Shown piece after piece: positions 21,961-32,606 of a DNA stretch of 64,000 nt (positions are counted from its first letter, which is position 1; the number at the start of each line of letters is the position of its first letter). The translations under genes were made by a program, and so were the position numbers. The DNA lies in contig OY986973.1 of assembly GCA_963920575.1 (NCBI GenBank), forward strand, positions 3,246,606 to 3,310,605. The letters run 5' to 3'. The notes below the pieces were generated by a model, which saw only the letters and a list, made by a program, of their open reading frames with translations, searched no databases and was not told the DNA's origin. The stretch comes from Narthecium ossifragum. Its lineage: Eukaryota; Streptophyta; Magnoliopsida; Dioscoreales; Nartheciaceae.

Positions 21961-22429
21961 AGATGTGGCGCGAATCTATGCCGCCACATCGGGTTGGATT
22001 TTAGCCAACCCCACTGGGTTGGCTATAGCACATACAGAAACATACATTATGAATATAAATACACATATATGTATTTGTATATATTTACTTTTGTATGTGT
22101 AAGGAATCATGTCTAGATTCCATATTTATTGGCAATTTTGTTGATTTAATCTTGAAATTAATTAGATTTGTATTATGGTTCATACAAGACTAATTGAAGG
22201 CAAATTGGATCAAGTGGGATCAAATTGGCTCAAGTCAGATCAAGTTAATGACAAAGTTTAATCACTGCCATTGGATTGGAGAGAAGCGGAATCGGACAGC
22301 CCAGATAAATAACCTAGTTGCTACTTGCATATATAAAGGGGGGATGCATACGGAAGAGGCTCTCTGGCCTGCCACGGAAAAATAGAGAGGAAGAACCATG
22401 CGGAAGAATTGAGAAAAAAGAGAGAGGAG

Positions 22430-22597
22430 GGAGAGCCGCTGTGGAGGAGAGAGAGAGAAGAGAGTGTATGGGAGAGAGAATAAAGAGAAGAGAGAGAGAG
22501 AGAGGGCTGTGAGAGGCTGTGCGGGTGAGAGAGAAGAGAGTGTACGAGAGAGAGAGAATAAAGAGAAGAGAGAGAGAGAGAAGGCTGTGAGAGGTTG
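22430..22597 (+). repeat. GA-rich tandem repeat in the copia LTR (about 80-bp unit)
   Basis: Two units of the form GGCTGTG..., GAGAGAAGAGAGTGTA, GGGAGAGAGAATAAAGAGAA lie left of the MULE and another lies to its right (27157-27240). The repeat therefore belongs to the interrupted LTR and was the target of the MULE insertion. Confidence 0.7.
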
Positions 22598-22808
22598 GGG
22601 TTCAGATCCCCTACAATGCATCCCCTCAAATTGCCCCTAAAATATCAAATCTCCTGCCATTCACCGTATCTAACGGTTCAGATCCCGCCAACTCATCTCC
22701 CACCAACTCCTCTTTTCGGTACGTACGAATCATACCTTAAAGCTTCTCTTCCCTGTTTTTTTTGAAAAAACCCCTCTCCTCTACTGTCTTTTCAAAAACA
22801 ACCCTCTG
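22598..22808 (+). repeat. Left TIR of the FAR1-type MULE
   Basis: Inverted match to 26941-27156. Shared blocks include CAGATCCCCTACAATGCATC, CTAACGGTTCAGATCCCGCC and CCCCTCTCCTCTACTGTC (with small changes in the right arm). Confidence 0.88.
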
Positions 22809-23347
22809 CTACTTTTTTTTGAAAGAACAAGATAAACAATAGATAAAAAAGAAAGGTATGTTTTGGAGAGGGCGAGAAAGGGAAAACTTTTTCTAAGAAG
22901 AAGACAAACTTCTCCCCTGCATTTTTTTGGTTAGCGCAGAGCCCTCTCCTACTTTTCTAAAAGAAGGTATGTTTCACTTTCATGCCCCTAAATTATCCTA
23001 ATCGATTTCAGTATACAATAGTTTCTCTTTTCCCTCCTCTATTTTTCTAATGAACTATATGTAGATAAATATTATAGAGCCATGTTTAGATCCATATTTC
23101 AGTTATTTCAAGAAAATCAGATTACTAAATATGCAAATAACACTCGTTTTCATGATTGCTATGATGTTCTTCAAAAAAATTTCTATGATTGTTTACCCAA
23201 ATGTCTTGTATTTAATATTCTATGAAGGCATTTGTTGAGATCAAGATAAGACACAGGCTTGTAGACTCTCATTTATAGGATTGTTGTGTTGTCTTTCAAT
23301 TTTTTATATGATTTTTTTTTACCTAATTGCCTTGTATTTCATTTTCT

Positions 23348-25536
23348 ATGAAGCTTTTGATTGAAATCAAGATGGAAAGCATGGTTACAGATTCTCAGGA
23401 ATGTATGGAGACCTCAAATGATTTGACACCATCTATTGGCATGGAGTTTGAATCAATGGAAGAGGCATGGATATACTGGCAAAAATATGGCAAGCAAATA
23501 GGTTTTAATGTTCGGAAGTATTTCACAAATAGAAGTTCAAAAGATAACAAAATAACATCTTTTGGATTCGTATGCGCTAAAGAAGGTGTCAGAAGAGTGG
23601 ACAAACGAGATCATCATTATAAGAGACATCGAGATGAAACAAGAACCAATTGTTTAGTAAGATTGTCAAGTTCATTGATTCGAGAGACAGGAAAGTACAA
23701 GGTTCATGACTTTGTGGGTGGACATAATCATACTCTTCATCTACTAGAGACTACTTATATGATGAAATCTCAACGAAAGTTGACTGAAGCTCAAGCCCAT
23801 GCAATTGACATTGCTCGTGCATCTGGAATGAAGCCAAAGACAACACATGAGTTTATGTTCAGGGAAGTTGGAGGAAGAGCTAATCTTGGCTACACCAATA
23901 GTGATTTGAAAAATTATCTTCGGACAGTGCGACAAAGAAGCTTGGTTTTTGGTGAAGCTAGTTCCATTTTGATGCATTTTCAACAAGAATCACAAAAAAT
24001 CCATCTTTCTACTATGCAGTGCAATTGGATTTAGAAGAACAAATGACAAATATTTTTTGGGCTGATGCGAGGATGATCATTGATTATGCCTGTTTTGGTG
24101 ATGTGATAGTCTTTGATACTACATTTGGGACAAATAAGGAGTTAAGACCTCTTGCGGTATTTGCCGGGTTTAATCACCATAAGGGAATTGTCATATTTGG
24201 AGTTGCCTTACTTTATGATGAAACAGCTGAATCATTTAAGTGGCTTTTTGAAACCTTTGTAGCTGCTCATGGAGGTAAGAAGCCTCTAAGCATCTTCACA
24301 GATCAAGATTCTGCAATAGCAAAGGCATTAAGTGATATGATGCAAGATACAAAGCATTTTTTATGCACTTGGCATCTAATGCAAAATGCTGTCAAGCATT
24401 TGGGTTATATGAAATGTGATGGTTTGTCAATTCTTGGAGATTTTAGTGCTTGTATGTATGAATATGAAGAGGAGGCTGAATTTGAAAATGCTTGGGAGAA
24501 AATGATTGAAGGATATAAACCTATTGACAGTACTTGGTTAGACAATGTATACAAGTTGAAGACAAAATGGGCAAAATGTTACTTGAAAAATGCTTTGACT
24601 TTGGGGATACGAAGCACTCAACTTAGTGAAAGTCTAAATAAAGATTTGAAATGCCACTTAACATGTGACCTGAGTATTGTTGAATTTTTTCAGCATTTTG
24701 ACAGAGTTGTTGATAAAAAACGACATAATGAGTTGCAAGCTGAATTTGATGCTCGAGAAAAGCTGCCTACCTTGAGTTTGAAGAACTCACCATTACTAAG
24801 ACATGCTTCACAAGTTTATACTCCAGCTATTTTCAAAATATTTCAAGACGAGTATGATTTGGCGGCGGCTAGTATAAAATGTCGTGATGAGACTCAAATG
24901 GTTTTTAAGTACATTGTTGGGATGTTTCAAGATGAAAGAGTGTACAAAGTTTACTTTGATAAAGAGAAGGAAACCATCTCATGTAGCTGTAAAAAGTTTG
25001 AAACAATGGGGATTTTATGCAGTCATGCTTTGAAAGTTTATGATTCTCTTGATATAAAGATAATGCATGCAGTATGTTATTTAAAGAGATGGACAAGAGA
25101 AGCAAAAAATGGTTGTGTTCTAAACAATGAAGGCAACAATGTGGAAGAAGACAGAAAGTTGAGCATAACACAAAGGTATAGGAGACTTTGTCCTGATCTA
25201 GTTAGTTTAGCCTCTCGAGCTGCCGAGTGTGTAGAGGCATATAGTTTTTTGCAGAAGACAATAGGCCAATTGGGAAAGCAAGTTGATGACATTATTGCCA
25301 AAAACATGAGTGGCACTTTTGAACATCAATCACAAGTGCCTTTGGTTGATGATATGAGAATTTTAAATGATAACCAGTCCAATGATCATTTACTTCAAAA
25401 GGTTAAAGGTCTTAAGACGAAAGATGGTTGCAAAGGTGGGAAAAGACATAAATCCTTTATTGAGAAGCAGCGGAAGAGAAAAACCAAGGTCACAACTAAA
25501 GAATCTACAAGACAACCTTTAGCAGAGGTGATTTAG
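23348..25536 (+). pseudogene. FAR1-like MULE transposase with one frameshift
   Basis: Two overlapping frames make one protein. The first (ATG 23348, next in-frame ATG 23372) carries the FAR1 zinc-binding domain: GMEFESMEEAWIYWQKYGKQ, NVRKYFTNRS, FVCAKEGVRR, TRTNCLVRL, HNHTLH. The second (to 25536) carries the MULE transposase core (FWADARMIIDY, DVIVFDTTFGTNKELRPLA, IFTDQDSAIAKAL, CTWHLMQNA), the SWIM zinc finger (SCSCKKFETMGILCSHALKV) and a basic tail. The frames switch at a six-A run (23994-23999), where a single base appears missing. This may be real inactivation or an assembly error. It is otherwise full length and free of stops. Host FAR1/FRS transcription factors share this architecture, but TIRs and target duplication mark this copy as a transposon gene. 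Confidence 0.88.
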
Positions 25537-25620
25537 AGCTCATTTAAAGTCACATATCACTTTTTATATTTTAGTTAATTGCTATTATTCTGTTAATAAT
25601 AATACTTATTGTTGGTGCAG

Positions 25621-26122
25621 ACTACAAACTATGATGTAAATGTCATGAATAGCTCAAGTTTGTATACAAGATTTTATCCTCTTCAGGTAGTGGTTAGTTA
25701 TAGTATGTGATGCTACACAATTTTATTCATACATAGATATATATACATATTATGAGTCCTCTTCTATTTCAAACAGGGAATAAATCAAGTTTACCATCAT
25801 GCTCAGCCACCCCCACTAGTATTTGATAATTCTCAGGGGTATAGAGGTGGCACCGGCTTTGCGGAATTTCTATCGGTAATTATTTTTCATATCTCTTCAT
25901 TGTGATTTTCCCAATTCATTGAGTATAAGGTTTAGTAAAATTTTATTTCTGAAATGCCAAAGGATTTGTATCTTTGTGAGGTAAACTTGTATATACATAT
26001 TAATAGTCCTCTTTTATTTGAAACAGGAAATAAATCAAGTTTACCATCATGCTCAACCACCCCCACTAGTATTTGATAGTTCTCAGGGACATAGGGGTGG
26101 CATCGGCTTTATTTCTAACGGT
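25621..26122 (+). other. Candidate 3' exons of the MULE transposase, one duplicated
   Basis: After a GT donor at ...GCAGAG/GTGATTTAG (about 25528), acceptor-bounded open segments follow. TTNYDVNVMNSSSLYTRFYP ends at CAG/GT near 25686. GINQVYHHAQPPPLVFDNSQ with GYRGGTGFAEFLS lies at about 25777-25876. A diverged second copy of the latter exon lies at about 26026-26120, about 245 bp further on, with its intron also duplicated. Frames stay open across the joins, so alternative C-termini are plausible. This is inference from splice signals only. Confidence 0.45.
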
Positions 26123-26129
26123 AATTATT

Positions 26130-26940
26130 TTTCGTATCTCTTCACTGTGATTATCCCACTTCATTGAGTATAAGGCTGAATAAAGTTTTGTTTCTGAAAT
26201 GCCAAAGGATTTGTATCTTTGTGAGGTAAGCTTGTAGTTCTATACTTTAGTGTAGGTGGAAATTTTATATTGATGTCTCACGAATTTTAGCTGATATTTA
26301 TCTTAAGAATAATACAACAATGAACAAAACATAATTCTTTGAAAACTGTTTTGTGTTAAGGTGATGTAGAAGGAAGAAAATGAAGAGAAGCAGCACTTGG
26401 AAAACATGACATTTGTTGCTTATTATTAGCGTGATGCGGAAGGAAGAAATTGAATGGAAAGTGTATCTAAAGAACAGTTGGAAAACATAATTGTTGCTTC
26501 CTATTAGCGCGATGCGGAAGGAAGAAATTGAATGGAAAGTGTATCTAAAGAGTAGTTGGAAAACATAATTATTGCTTATTGAATAATCGATTAGTATTTT
26601 GTCAATTTTATATGTAAAAGTGCTTAAATAGGGAGCACACCTTAGTTGGAAGCGAAGTGGATTCATTTGTCTTGTTAATTCCAGTTATTATCGTAATACT
26701 CTATGCTATATGATATGCTCAAACACTAGGTTGACATCGGATCTAACAACTACAATTCCCAATAAGTGGAAATTAATCATCTTCTAATGGCAGTTGGCAC
26801 AACACTGATTGCTAAATCGCCAATTTTTCTAAAAGCTTAATCTAATAAGGCCTGGAGACAATGGGGGGTTGTTTTTGAATAAGAATGAGTTGGCGGTTCA
26901 GATCCCGCCAACTCATCTCCCACCAACTCCTCGTTTTTGA
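26130..26940. other. Non-coding 3' part of the FAR1-type MULE
   Basis: No gene is seen. There is a local tandem duplication of a unit of roughly 80 bp containing GATGCGGAAGGAAGAAATTG and GAATGGAAAGTGTATCTAAA (about 26430-26570), read by chance as a repetitive minus-strand ORF. A partial subterminal repeat copy lies near 26887. Confidence 0.5.
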
Positions 26941-27156
26941 CAATGAAGGGTTGTTTTTTAAAAGACAGTAGGGGAGGGGTTTTTTCGAAAAAGATAGGGA
27001 AGAGAAGCTTTCTAAAAGACATGATTCGTACAGATCTAAAAGAGGAGTTGATGGGAGATGAGTTGGCGGGATCTGAACCGTTAGATACGGTGAACGGCAA
27101 GAGATTTGATATTTTAGGGGCAATTTGAGGGGATGCATTGTAGGGGATCTGAACCC
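26941..27156 (-). repeat. Right TIR of the FAR1-type MULE
   Basis: Inverted complement of the left TIR. It ends GTAGGGGATCTGAACCC directly before the 9-bp duplication GAGAGGCTG. Confidence 0.88.
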
Positions 27157-27689
27157 GAGAGGCTGTGCGGGAGAGAGAGAAGAAAGTGTACGGGAGAGAG
27201 AATAAAGAGAAGAGAGAGAGGTGGCGTTGACCGGTTGTGTGTGAGAAAAGAGAGAGAAGAGAGAGAGGGCAGGCTGAGGGAGGAAAGAGAGAAAAGAGAG
27301 AGAGAGGGGTGGCTGTGAGGTGAGAGTGGGAGCGAATGCAAATGAAAGGTATTCGTCAGACCAAATGAGCCGATGAGTATTACCAGGTGGAGGCGATCAA
27401 TCAAGAAAAACGGAGTTGCGGACCGTGATTCGAGGAGTCGAGCAAGTGCGAGGATGACGACGTGTATCTGAGAAGTCAGTATAGTGAGTTTGTCTTGACT
27501 TGTGTAAACGGTACTCTTGTTTTTAGTGGATTGGTTTCGCCTGGTCCTGCGTTGGACCCGTGGGTTTTTTACCGTAAGGGTTTTTCCACGTTAAAAATCG
27601 TGTGTCTTCCTTCTTGTGCATGTTTGATTTATTTTATATCTCTGCTTCCGCGTATTTCGGGTAATCTGTGGAGTCTATTTAATTTCAAT

Positions 27690-27702
27690 TGGTATCAGAG
27701 CA
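27690..27702 (+). other. Primer-binding site (initiator Met tRNA type)
   Basis: TGGTATCAGAGCA lies two bases after the inferred LTR end (TTTCA at 27683-27687). It matches the usual plant copia site complementary to the 3' end of initiator Met tRNA. Confidence 0.85.
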
Positions 27703-27770
27703 GTACTTTCTCTAATTGCTAGACTTTAAAGCTAGAAAACAGAAAGTGATCATAGCGTCATATAGCACCC

Positions 27771-27870
27771 ATGGATTTACCCCGAGAAGGAAGTTCTTTT
27801 GGTAGACCACCTTTATTTGATGACTTTAATTATACCTATTGGAAAACACATATGACCATCTTTCTAAAAT
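27771..27870 (+). pseudogene. Copia gag N-terminal fragment
   Basis: The ATG at 27771 opens MDLPREGSSFGRPPLFDD followed by FNYTYWKTHMTIFLK, the typical beginning of UBN2-type copia gag. The match stops after about 33 codons and the frame hits a TGA at 27900-27902, so gag is truncated by a rearrangement. Confidence 0.75.
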
Positions 27871-27920
27871 TTCGCTCTACCATCTTGGCTGTTTTTAGTT
27901 GAATGATATGAACATTTTCT

Positions 27921-28178
27921 GCAACAGCAGAGGCAATACATATCGAAGTCAAGAACGACGACACTGTCAAGGTCTCCAGCGATAATAGAACAGCTTTGGA
28001 GACAATCAGGTTTCCGCTTGATCGTGTAGAGGTGGATTTCAACAGAATGACAGAGAACATCTGTCCTCTTGGCCCCTTCGCCACCACCTTCCATATTCCA
28101 GGACCTGTGGATCCAAGGCTCTTCAAGGTGTCCTTCCACAGTTTAGGAATCCTTGAGATGATTGTGAAGAAGAGATGA
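27921..28178 (+). pseudogene. C-terminal exon of an alpha-crystallin (IDM2/IDM3-like HSP20) gene
   Basis: After an acceptor-like TTTTCTGCAACAG, a frame ending at TGA 28176-28178 reads AEAIHIEVKNDDTVKVSSDN, then TIRFPLDRVEVDFNRMTENI and CPLGPFATTFHIPGPVDPRL, ending GILEMIVKKR. The CP.GPF...F..PGPVDPR.F signature is that of the plant HSP20-like group that includes INCREASED DNA METHYLATION 2/3, which act with the IDM1 complex in active DNA demethylation. No ATG-initiated beginning precedes it: copia sequence stops about 50 bp upstream. It could be a fragment or the last exon of a disrupted gene. The N-terminal-like piece at 28913-29212 lies downstream rather than upstream. Confidence 0.6.
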
Positions 28179-28912
28179 GTAGAACATGAGAGCAAGTTGT
28201 AATAGATCTTCTGTATTAGGATGATTTTTTTGTAAAAGTTATTTGACTTTTATAATGCATCGTTCAATAGAACAAAGTTTATATTTGCTTCTATATTCTC
28301 TATTTTCTTCTTCTTCTCTTTTTTTTATTTATGTTTTTGTAATCCTTCCTTTATTTGCAATTAAAATTACTCCGTGGCAATCTCCACTGTTCTTAAAGCT
28401 CTATTATATCCATCAAAATCACCAAATCTCCATGTCAAACATAAACATATGTCCAACAAAGTGGTCGGAAGCCTTGCATCATTCCAAACAAAGAACAATT
28501 GGATAGCTATTCTATTATTGTTGCCACAGGATTTAAACTGCAAGTAATTTTTGAAGGAAGAGTAGTTCGAATGATATATCGTGATGTCTAGCCATTGGCT
28601 CCAAACTTTAACGTTTTGAATTCGGTTAGATGGATGCTACGAATATATTGTTAAAATTAAAATCGAGTCACTGAATCTCAGCCGCAATCATAGAATCATG
28701 ACCCAAGGCTAGCATTTAAAACCAAGACTACCAATATTACTACCAAGCTATATTGAAAGCAAAATACTTGAATACTATGTCGACTTAAAACCAAGATTTA
28801 ATGATACATAATTGAAAACTATAATTAGAAATCTCAATCATAAATCAAATGAAAAAAGAATAAAATAACCCAATCTTCAGGTCGAAAGTTACAGTTGTCT
28901 GAAATCGCTAGC
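28179..28912. other. 3' flank of the HSP20-like fragment, no gene seen
   Basis: A T-rich stretch (28220-28345) and then an AT-rich spacer. No ORF with recognisable content. Confidence 0.45.
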
Positions 28913-29212
28913 ATGAAGATGACATGCAATGACACGGTGTCAGAAATGTTTTCCCTTCGTACGACTCCTGCAGCTCCAACACCTCCTCCTCAAACCAAGA
29001 TACTGACTTGCAATAATACTATACTTGTTGGTATTCATTTCTAGGCCCGAAAGCTCCTTAAAGAGGATGAGCTTTTTGTTTTAATTTCCACACCTCTGAG
29101 CAAGTGGCTTGAGAAACAAAAGAGACAATCATCCATATATAACAAGTGGGATAAGGAAAAATCAGATGAACACTACCATGTCTATTTGCTGCTTGATATT
29201 TTTCATATGTAG
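28913..29212 (+). pseudogene. N-terminal-like piece of an IDM2/IDM3-like HSP20 gene
   Basis: One frame of 100 codons with an internal TAG at 29042-29044. Before it: MKMTCNDTVSEMFSLRTTPA, then APTPPPQTKILTCNN. After it: ARKLLKEDELFVLISTPLSK, WLEKQKRQ, DEHYHVYLLLDI and a TAG at 29210-29212. Composition and the pattern SEMFSLRTTPA.P.PPP, with ARKLL..DEL and DEHYHVYL, fit my recollection of the N-terminal part of IDM-type alpha-crystallin proteins. The TAG is preceded by a pyrimidine-rich run (ATTCATTTCTAG), so it may be an intron acceptor rather than a stop. Its place after the C-terminal exon implies a rearrangement or two truncated tandem copies. Confidence 0.38.
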
Positions 29213-29371
29213 TTACCAAAGATACATGAACACTACCATGTGTAGTGATGACACAAACAGCTTCTGATCTCAGGTCTTATAACATAGGATCTCTCACTCC
29301 CCATGATAAACATGAAGCTAAGATATTGATGGGGCTAAGATTCCGTCGTAGCCAATGTATGGCCACAAGTC

Positions 29372-32045
29372 CTAAGCTGAAGAGTGGGTATGCTTCACAG
29401 GTGTGTTTGCATATTTCCAGGAGAATGCTTCGGAGTGTCGATAGGCTCTGTCACCCGCAACCTCTTCAATCCTTATTGTATCAGAAATTTCTTTCATGTC
29501 TTTTTCCGTGAGCTTCACCTTCAAAGAGACAATGTTGTCATCCAGATTCTTGATCTTAGTTGTCCCTGCAAATAAAACAAGATTCTAGATGAGGCAAGGT
29601 CATTATTTTCTACAGAGAAATTACATAAAGGTCCAAAACAGCATTCTCGTGTTGTCCATATCGCTTAGGCAATTGCTAAATCAAATTAACAGAACATATG
29701 TTATCCACGGGCTCATTAGGGAGCTGCACCCAAAATATTCAGCTTTTAAAGATCTTATTGATTTATGCATTCACGCATTTTCCCAGGAGTATAGCCTTTG
29801 CAAGCTTTATAGGAACGGATGCTTTCTGAGACAGCTTAAAATCCATAACTATGCCCTTCACACAGTCAGGCACATAGGAAATTTTGAGCCATATCGAGTT
29901 GAGCCGGCTAAATTGCAATCTCAACTTGCATGAGTTTTTGTACATAACTAAGGTTTTTATAGTCTCCACTCTGATCGGAAAGTTGATGATGCTGGGAATA
30001 TAATAAGTTCAGTCTGGCACTTACCCGGGATCGGAACTACATCATCCCCTTGATGCAATACCCAAGCTAGAGCAAGCTGAGCAGGGGAACAGCCATGCTT
30101 CTCAGCCAAACTTTGAAATCGCAGATAGATCGATTTGTTTTTCTCTAAGTTATCACCAGTGAACCTTGGATGTGTAGCCTAGAAAAGAAGTTAGCTAGTT
30201 AGTTAGCGGTCTTACATTTCACAACAAGGTGCGTCCTTGAATCATTTTTTTAATAACGAAAGAAGCAGAACAAAAGAATCTGTACCAAACTATTATTTGA
30301 AGGTAAGGTTTCTGTAGCTGCTTTCCCAGCAAAAAATCCACGACCGAGAGGACTGTATGGTACTATTCCGATACCTAGTTCTCTGCATTTTACAAGAAGT
30401 ATGATTTCATGGTACAATGTTTTTTGTATATGGCAGAATGCAGCATGGAAACTCTGAATTATTTAAACGTGTGAGATATTTCTTAAGCCATCAACATGCT
30501 TTTTAAAAGTACCATCATTAAGGAAGATCCACGATTGGGAATTTTCCAATATAGGTAAGCTTGTCAATTAGAGTCAATTTGTAATCATTAGATGGCCTTG
30601 GTGAAGGCCAAGACATTGCATAGCATAGTGATTATAAACATAGTGCTAACCTTGAGGAGCACTAATTTGCAAGTATATTGAGACTGAAATAAGCTGCAGT
30701 ATGCATTGATGACCAAGATTATAAATATTTAAAAAACAAGAGGTTAAATAGCACTGAAAAATATATGTAAAGCATGAAGAGAAAGAAAGACTCATTTGAA
30801 TGATCAAAATCAAATGTCTTGTCTTGGCTGGTAAGAATTGGTATTCTCTGTGGAGCTGTTAGTTAATGGGATCATTAGTATGTTGGCATGAGATCAAATG
30901 GCCACTAATCTAGTATTGGTTAATCCTATTGATTCAGAGGGTTTTGATGTAATCAGGTTGGCTCAAGATCAGGGGTTTTATAAGATTACAGAAAATCATG
31001 CCTGAATGTTTAAGCCCTTTAAACATGATCCATAACTTGGCAAATGATTACTTCGTCGATAAAAATTTCGACTGACCTGCAAAGAGGAACTATCTCTTCC
31101 TCGATGTCCCGGGTCCAGAGAGACCATTCCATCTGAACAGCAGTAATGGGATGCACAGCATGTGCACGCCTGATAGTATCTGGGCTCGCTTCAGAGAGTC
31201 CAATGTACTTTACTTTTCCCTCTTCCACCAATTTCTTGAGCTCCCCCATCTGCCCCAAAATAGGAAAAACCAAAAAAAAAAAAAAACGTTCAATGCCCCA
31301 AACTAAGAATCAGGAACCCTAGATATTTCAAACAAGGTTAATGCTCACAGTTTCCTCTATGGGCACACTGGTATCCACCCTATGCTGATAATACAAGTCA
31401 ATGTAGTCCATTCCAAGCCGCTCGAGGCTCCCTTCGCAGGATGCCCGGACATACTCCGGCGTGCCTTTTATGGCCATGACGCCTTGCTCAATTCTCACAA
31501 TGCCAAATTTTGTAGCCAACTGAATCCGTTCCCGTGGAAGTTGCTTCAATGCCTGCAGAGCCACTAATTCATTCATTCATCCGGCAACCCCTTATCTCAA
31601 AATTCCAAAAACCACAAACTTCGCATCACAAGCCATACAGATGGACAGAGTGGGGGAAGAGTGAGTTACTACTCAACCTTGCCAACTAAGATCTCATTGG
31701 TACGTGGTCCATAGATATCAGAGGTGTCAAAGAAGGTGATTCCCTTGTTGAATGCGTGATGGATGATGGCTATTCCCTCTTCTTCGGGGAGCGGAGAATT
31801 GTAGACACCAGTGAGGCCCATGCACCCAAAACCCAACTTGGAAACCTATTCAAAAACCAAACTTTTTTTTATCACCACTCAACACAGTGGGAGAAAACAA
31901 ACCCTAGAAAAGATCAAAACCAAGCAAAAAAAAAGAAGACAACTTTGAAAAAGAATCCACAGGATATGAGAAGAAGAGGTGAGACCTCAAACCCTTGCGT
32001 TCCTAGCATCACCCTGGGGATGTGGATTTCGCTCTGCCCCTCCAT
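29372..32045 (-). CDS. Aldo-keto reductase (AKR13 / PCNT115 type), paralogue B
   Basis: Seven exons: 31986-32045, 31678-31845, 31349-31552, 31077-31249, 30286-30382, 30025-30178, 29372-29565, all with GT-AG boundaries and the same phases as paralogue A, giving 349 aa. The tetrad is intact: [24 protein letters not shown]. Other landmarks are [56 protein letters not shown] and [14 protein letters not shown]. Differences from its siblings include GFE at the exon 1 end and one extra codon in exon 3. A TATA box (32113-32119) is 68 bp upstream of the ATG, and a LINE fragment sits further upstream. It is a presumed cytosolic NADPH-dependent oxidoreductase of unknown substrate. Confidence 0.9.
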
Positions 32046-32112
32046 TGCTATTTGCTCTGCAAAACTTGAACAAGAGTCTCCTCTCCAGAGAGCACCATAT
32101 AGTGAGGTCGGC

Positions 32113-32119
32113 TTTTATA
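32113..32119 (-). promoter_or_regulatory. TATA box of aldo-keto reductase B
   Basis: TATAAAA on the minus strand, 68 bp upstream of the start codon. It predicts a TSS around 32080-32085. Confidence 0.6.
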
Positions 32120-32246
32120 GGGGGAGAACGGTGCCTGAGTCGGAGCACCGTATAGGGTGAGCTCACCTTCTTGCACCGTATAGCATTGCCTCCAACTCCG
32201 CATTTATTCAAAGTAGAGGGACCGATCCCATGAGCACAATGGTGTT

Positions 32247-32595
32247 CGCTATTGCTAAGGGACTTAGGGAAGCCATGAAGCGGGGGGTGAATCGGCTTAT
32301 TATTGAATTGGATTCGTTAGATGTCGTTCAGATTCTAAATGGTGTGAAGTTGCGGCCTCCTGAACTTGACAGTTCAATGAAGGAGGTTTGGTTTGAGGCC
32401 CTTAGATTTGACTCTGTTTTGTTCCATTATCTGCCCCGATCTTGTAATGCTCCAGCTGATGGAGTTGCCCGGTACTGTCGTCGTACTAGGGCATCTTTTG
32501 TGTGGTCCTATGAGGACCATCGGGGCTTGTTTGAGAGTATGTAGTAAGCATCTGTTACCTAGCCTTCGGGCTCAACTCATAAAAAAAAAAAAAAA
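32247..32595 (+). mobile_element. 5'-truncated LINE (RNase H end and poly-A tail)
   Basis: An 11-bp direct duplication ACAATGGTGTT flanks the insert (32236-32246 and 32596-32606). The insert codes in plus frame for the end of an L1-type RNase H domain (AIAKGLREAMKRGVNRLIIE, LDSLDVVQILNG, FHYLPRSCNAPADGVARYCR), stops at TAG 32542-32544, and continues CTAGCCTTCGGGCTCAACTC into a poly(A) run (about 32581-32595). 5' truncation, poly(A) and variable-length target duplication are LINE hallmarks. It lies in the promoter of reductase B, about 130 bp upstream of the TATA box and transcribed away from it. Confidence 0.88.
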
Positions 32596-32606
32596 ACAAT
32601 GGTGTT

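Larger units (their letters stand above)
22598..27156 (+). mobile_element. FAR1-type Mutator-like element with long TIRs, nested in a copia LTR
   Basis: A 4.56-kb element with about 210-bp imperfect TIRs (left 22598-22808, right 26941-27156) that start GGGTTCAGATCCCCTACAAT. The 9-bp flanks GAGAGGTTG (22589-22597) and GAGAGGCTG (27157-27165) match at eight of nine positions. The flanking GA-rich repeat is the same on both sides, which confirms insertion into one LTR. Inside, on the plus strand, is a transposase gene with FAR1 DNA-binding, MULE transposase and SWIM domains (23348-25536) plus candidate 3' exons. A further partial copy of the subterminal sequence (GAGTTGGCGGTTCAGATCC, near 26887) lies inside the right TIR. 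Confidence 0.85.
22098..27870 (+). mobile_element. Truncated copia element: LTR split by a MULE, then PBS and gag start
   Basis: Once the MULE (22598-27156 plus one 9-bp duplication copy) is removed, 22098-22597 and 27166-27687 form one LTR of about 1 kb. It starts TGTAAGGAATCATG and ends TTTCA, with a TATA box (ATATATAAAGG, near 22330). A canonical primer-binding site TGGTATCAGAGCA (27690-27702) follows, then a gag start. Only about the first 33 gag codons remain before the sequence turns into unrelated DNA near 27870. The rest of the element and the other LTR are missing. The LTR start is judged from the TG terminus and is approximate because the gap is close. Confidence 0.75.

Noticed and set aside
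21682..22116. ORFs running through the N gap
   Set aside because: They exist only because Ns contain no stops.
26298..26666. Repetitive minus-strand ORF in the MULE
   Set aside because: Product of a local tandem duplication of about 80 bp; no similarity to known proteins.
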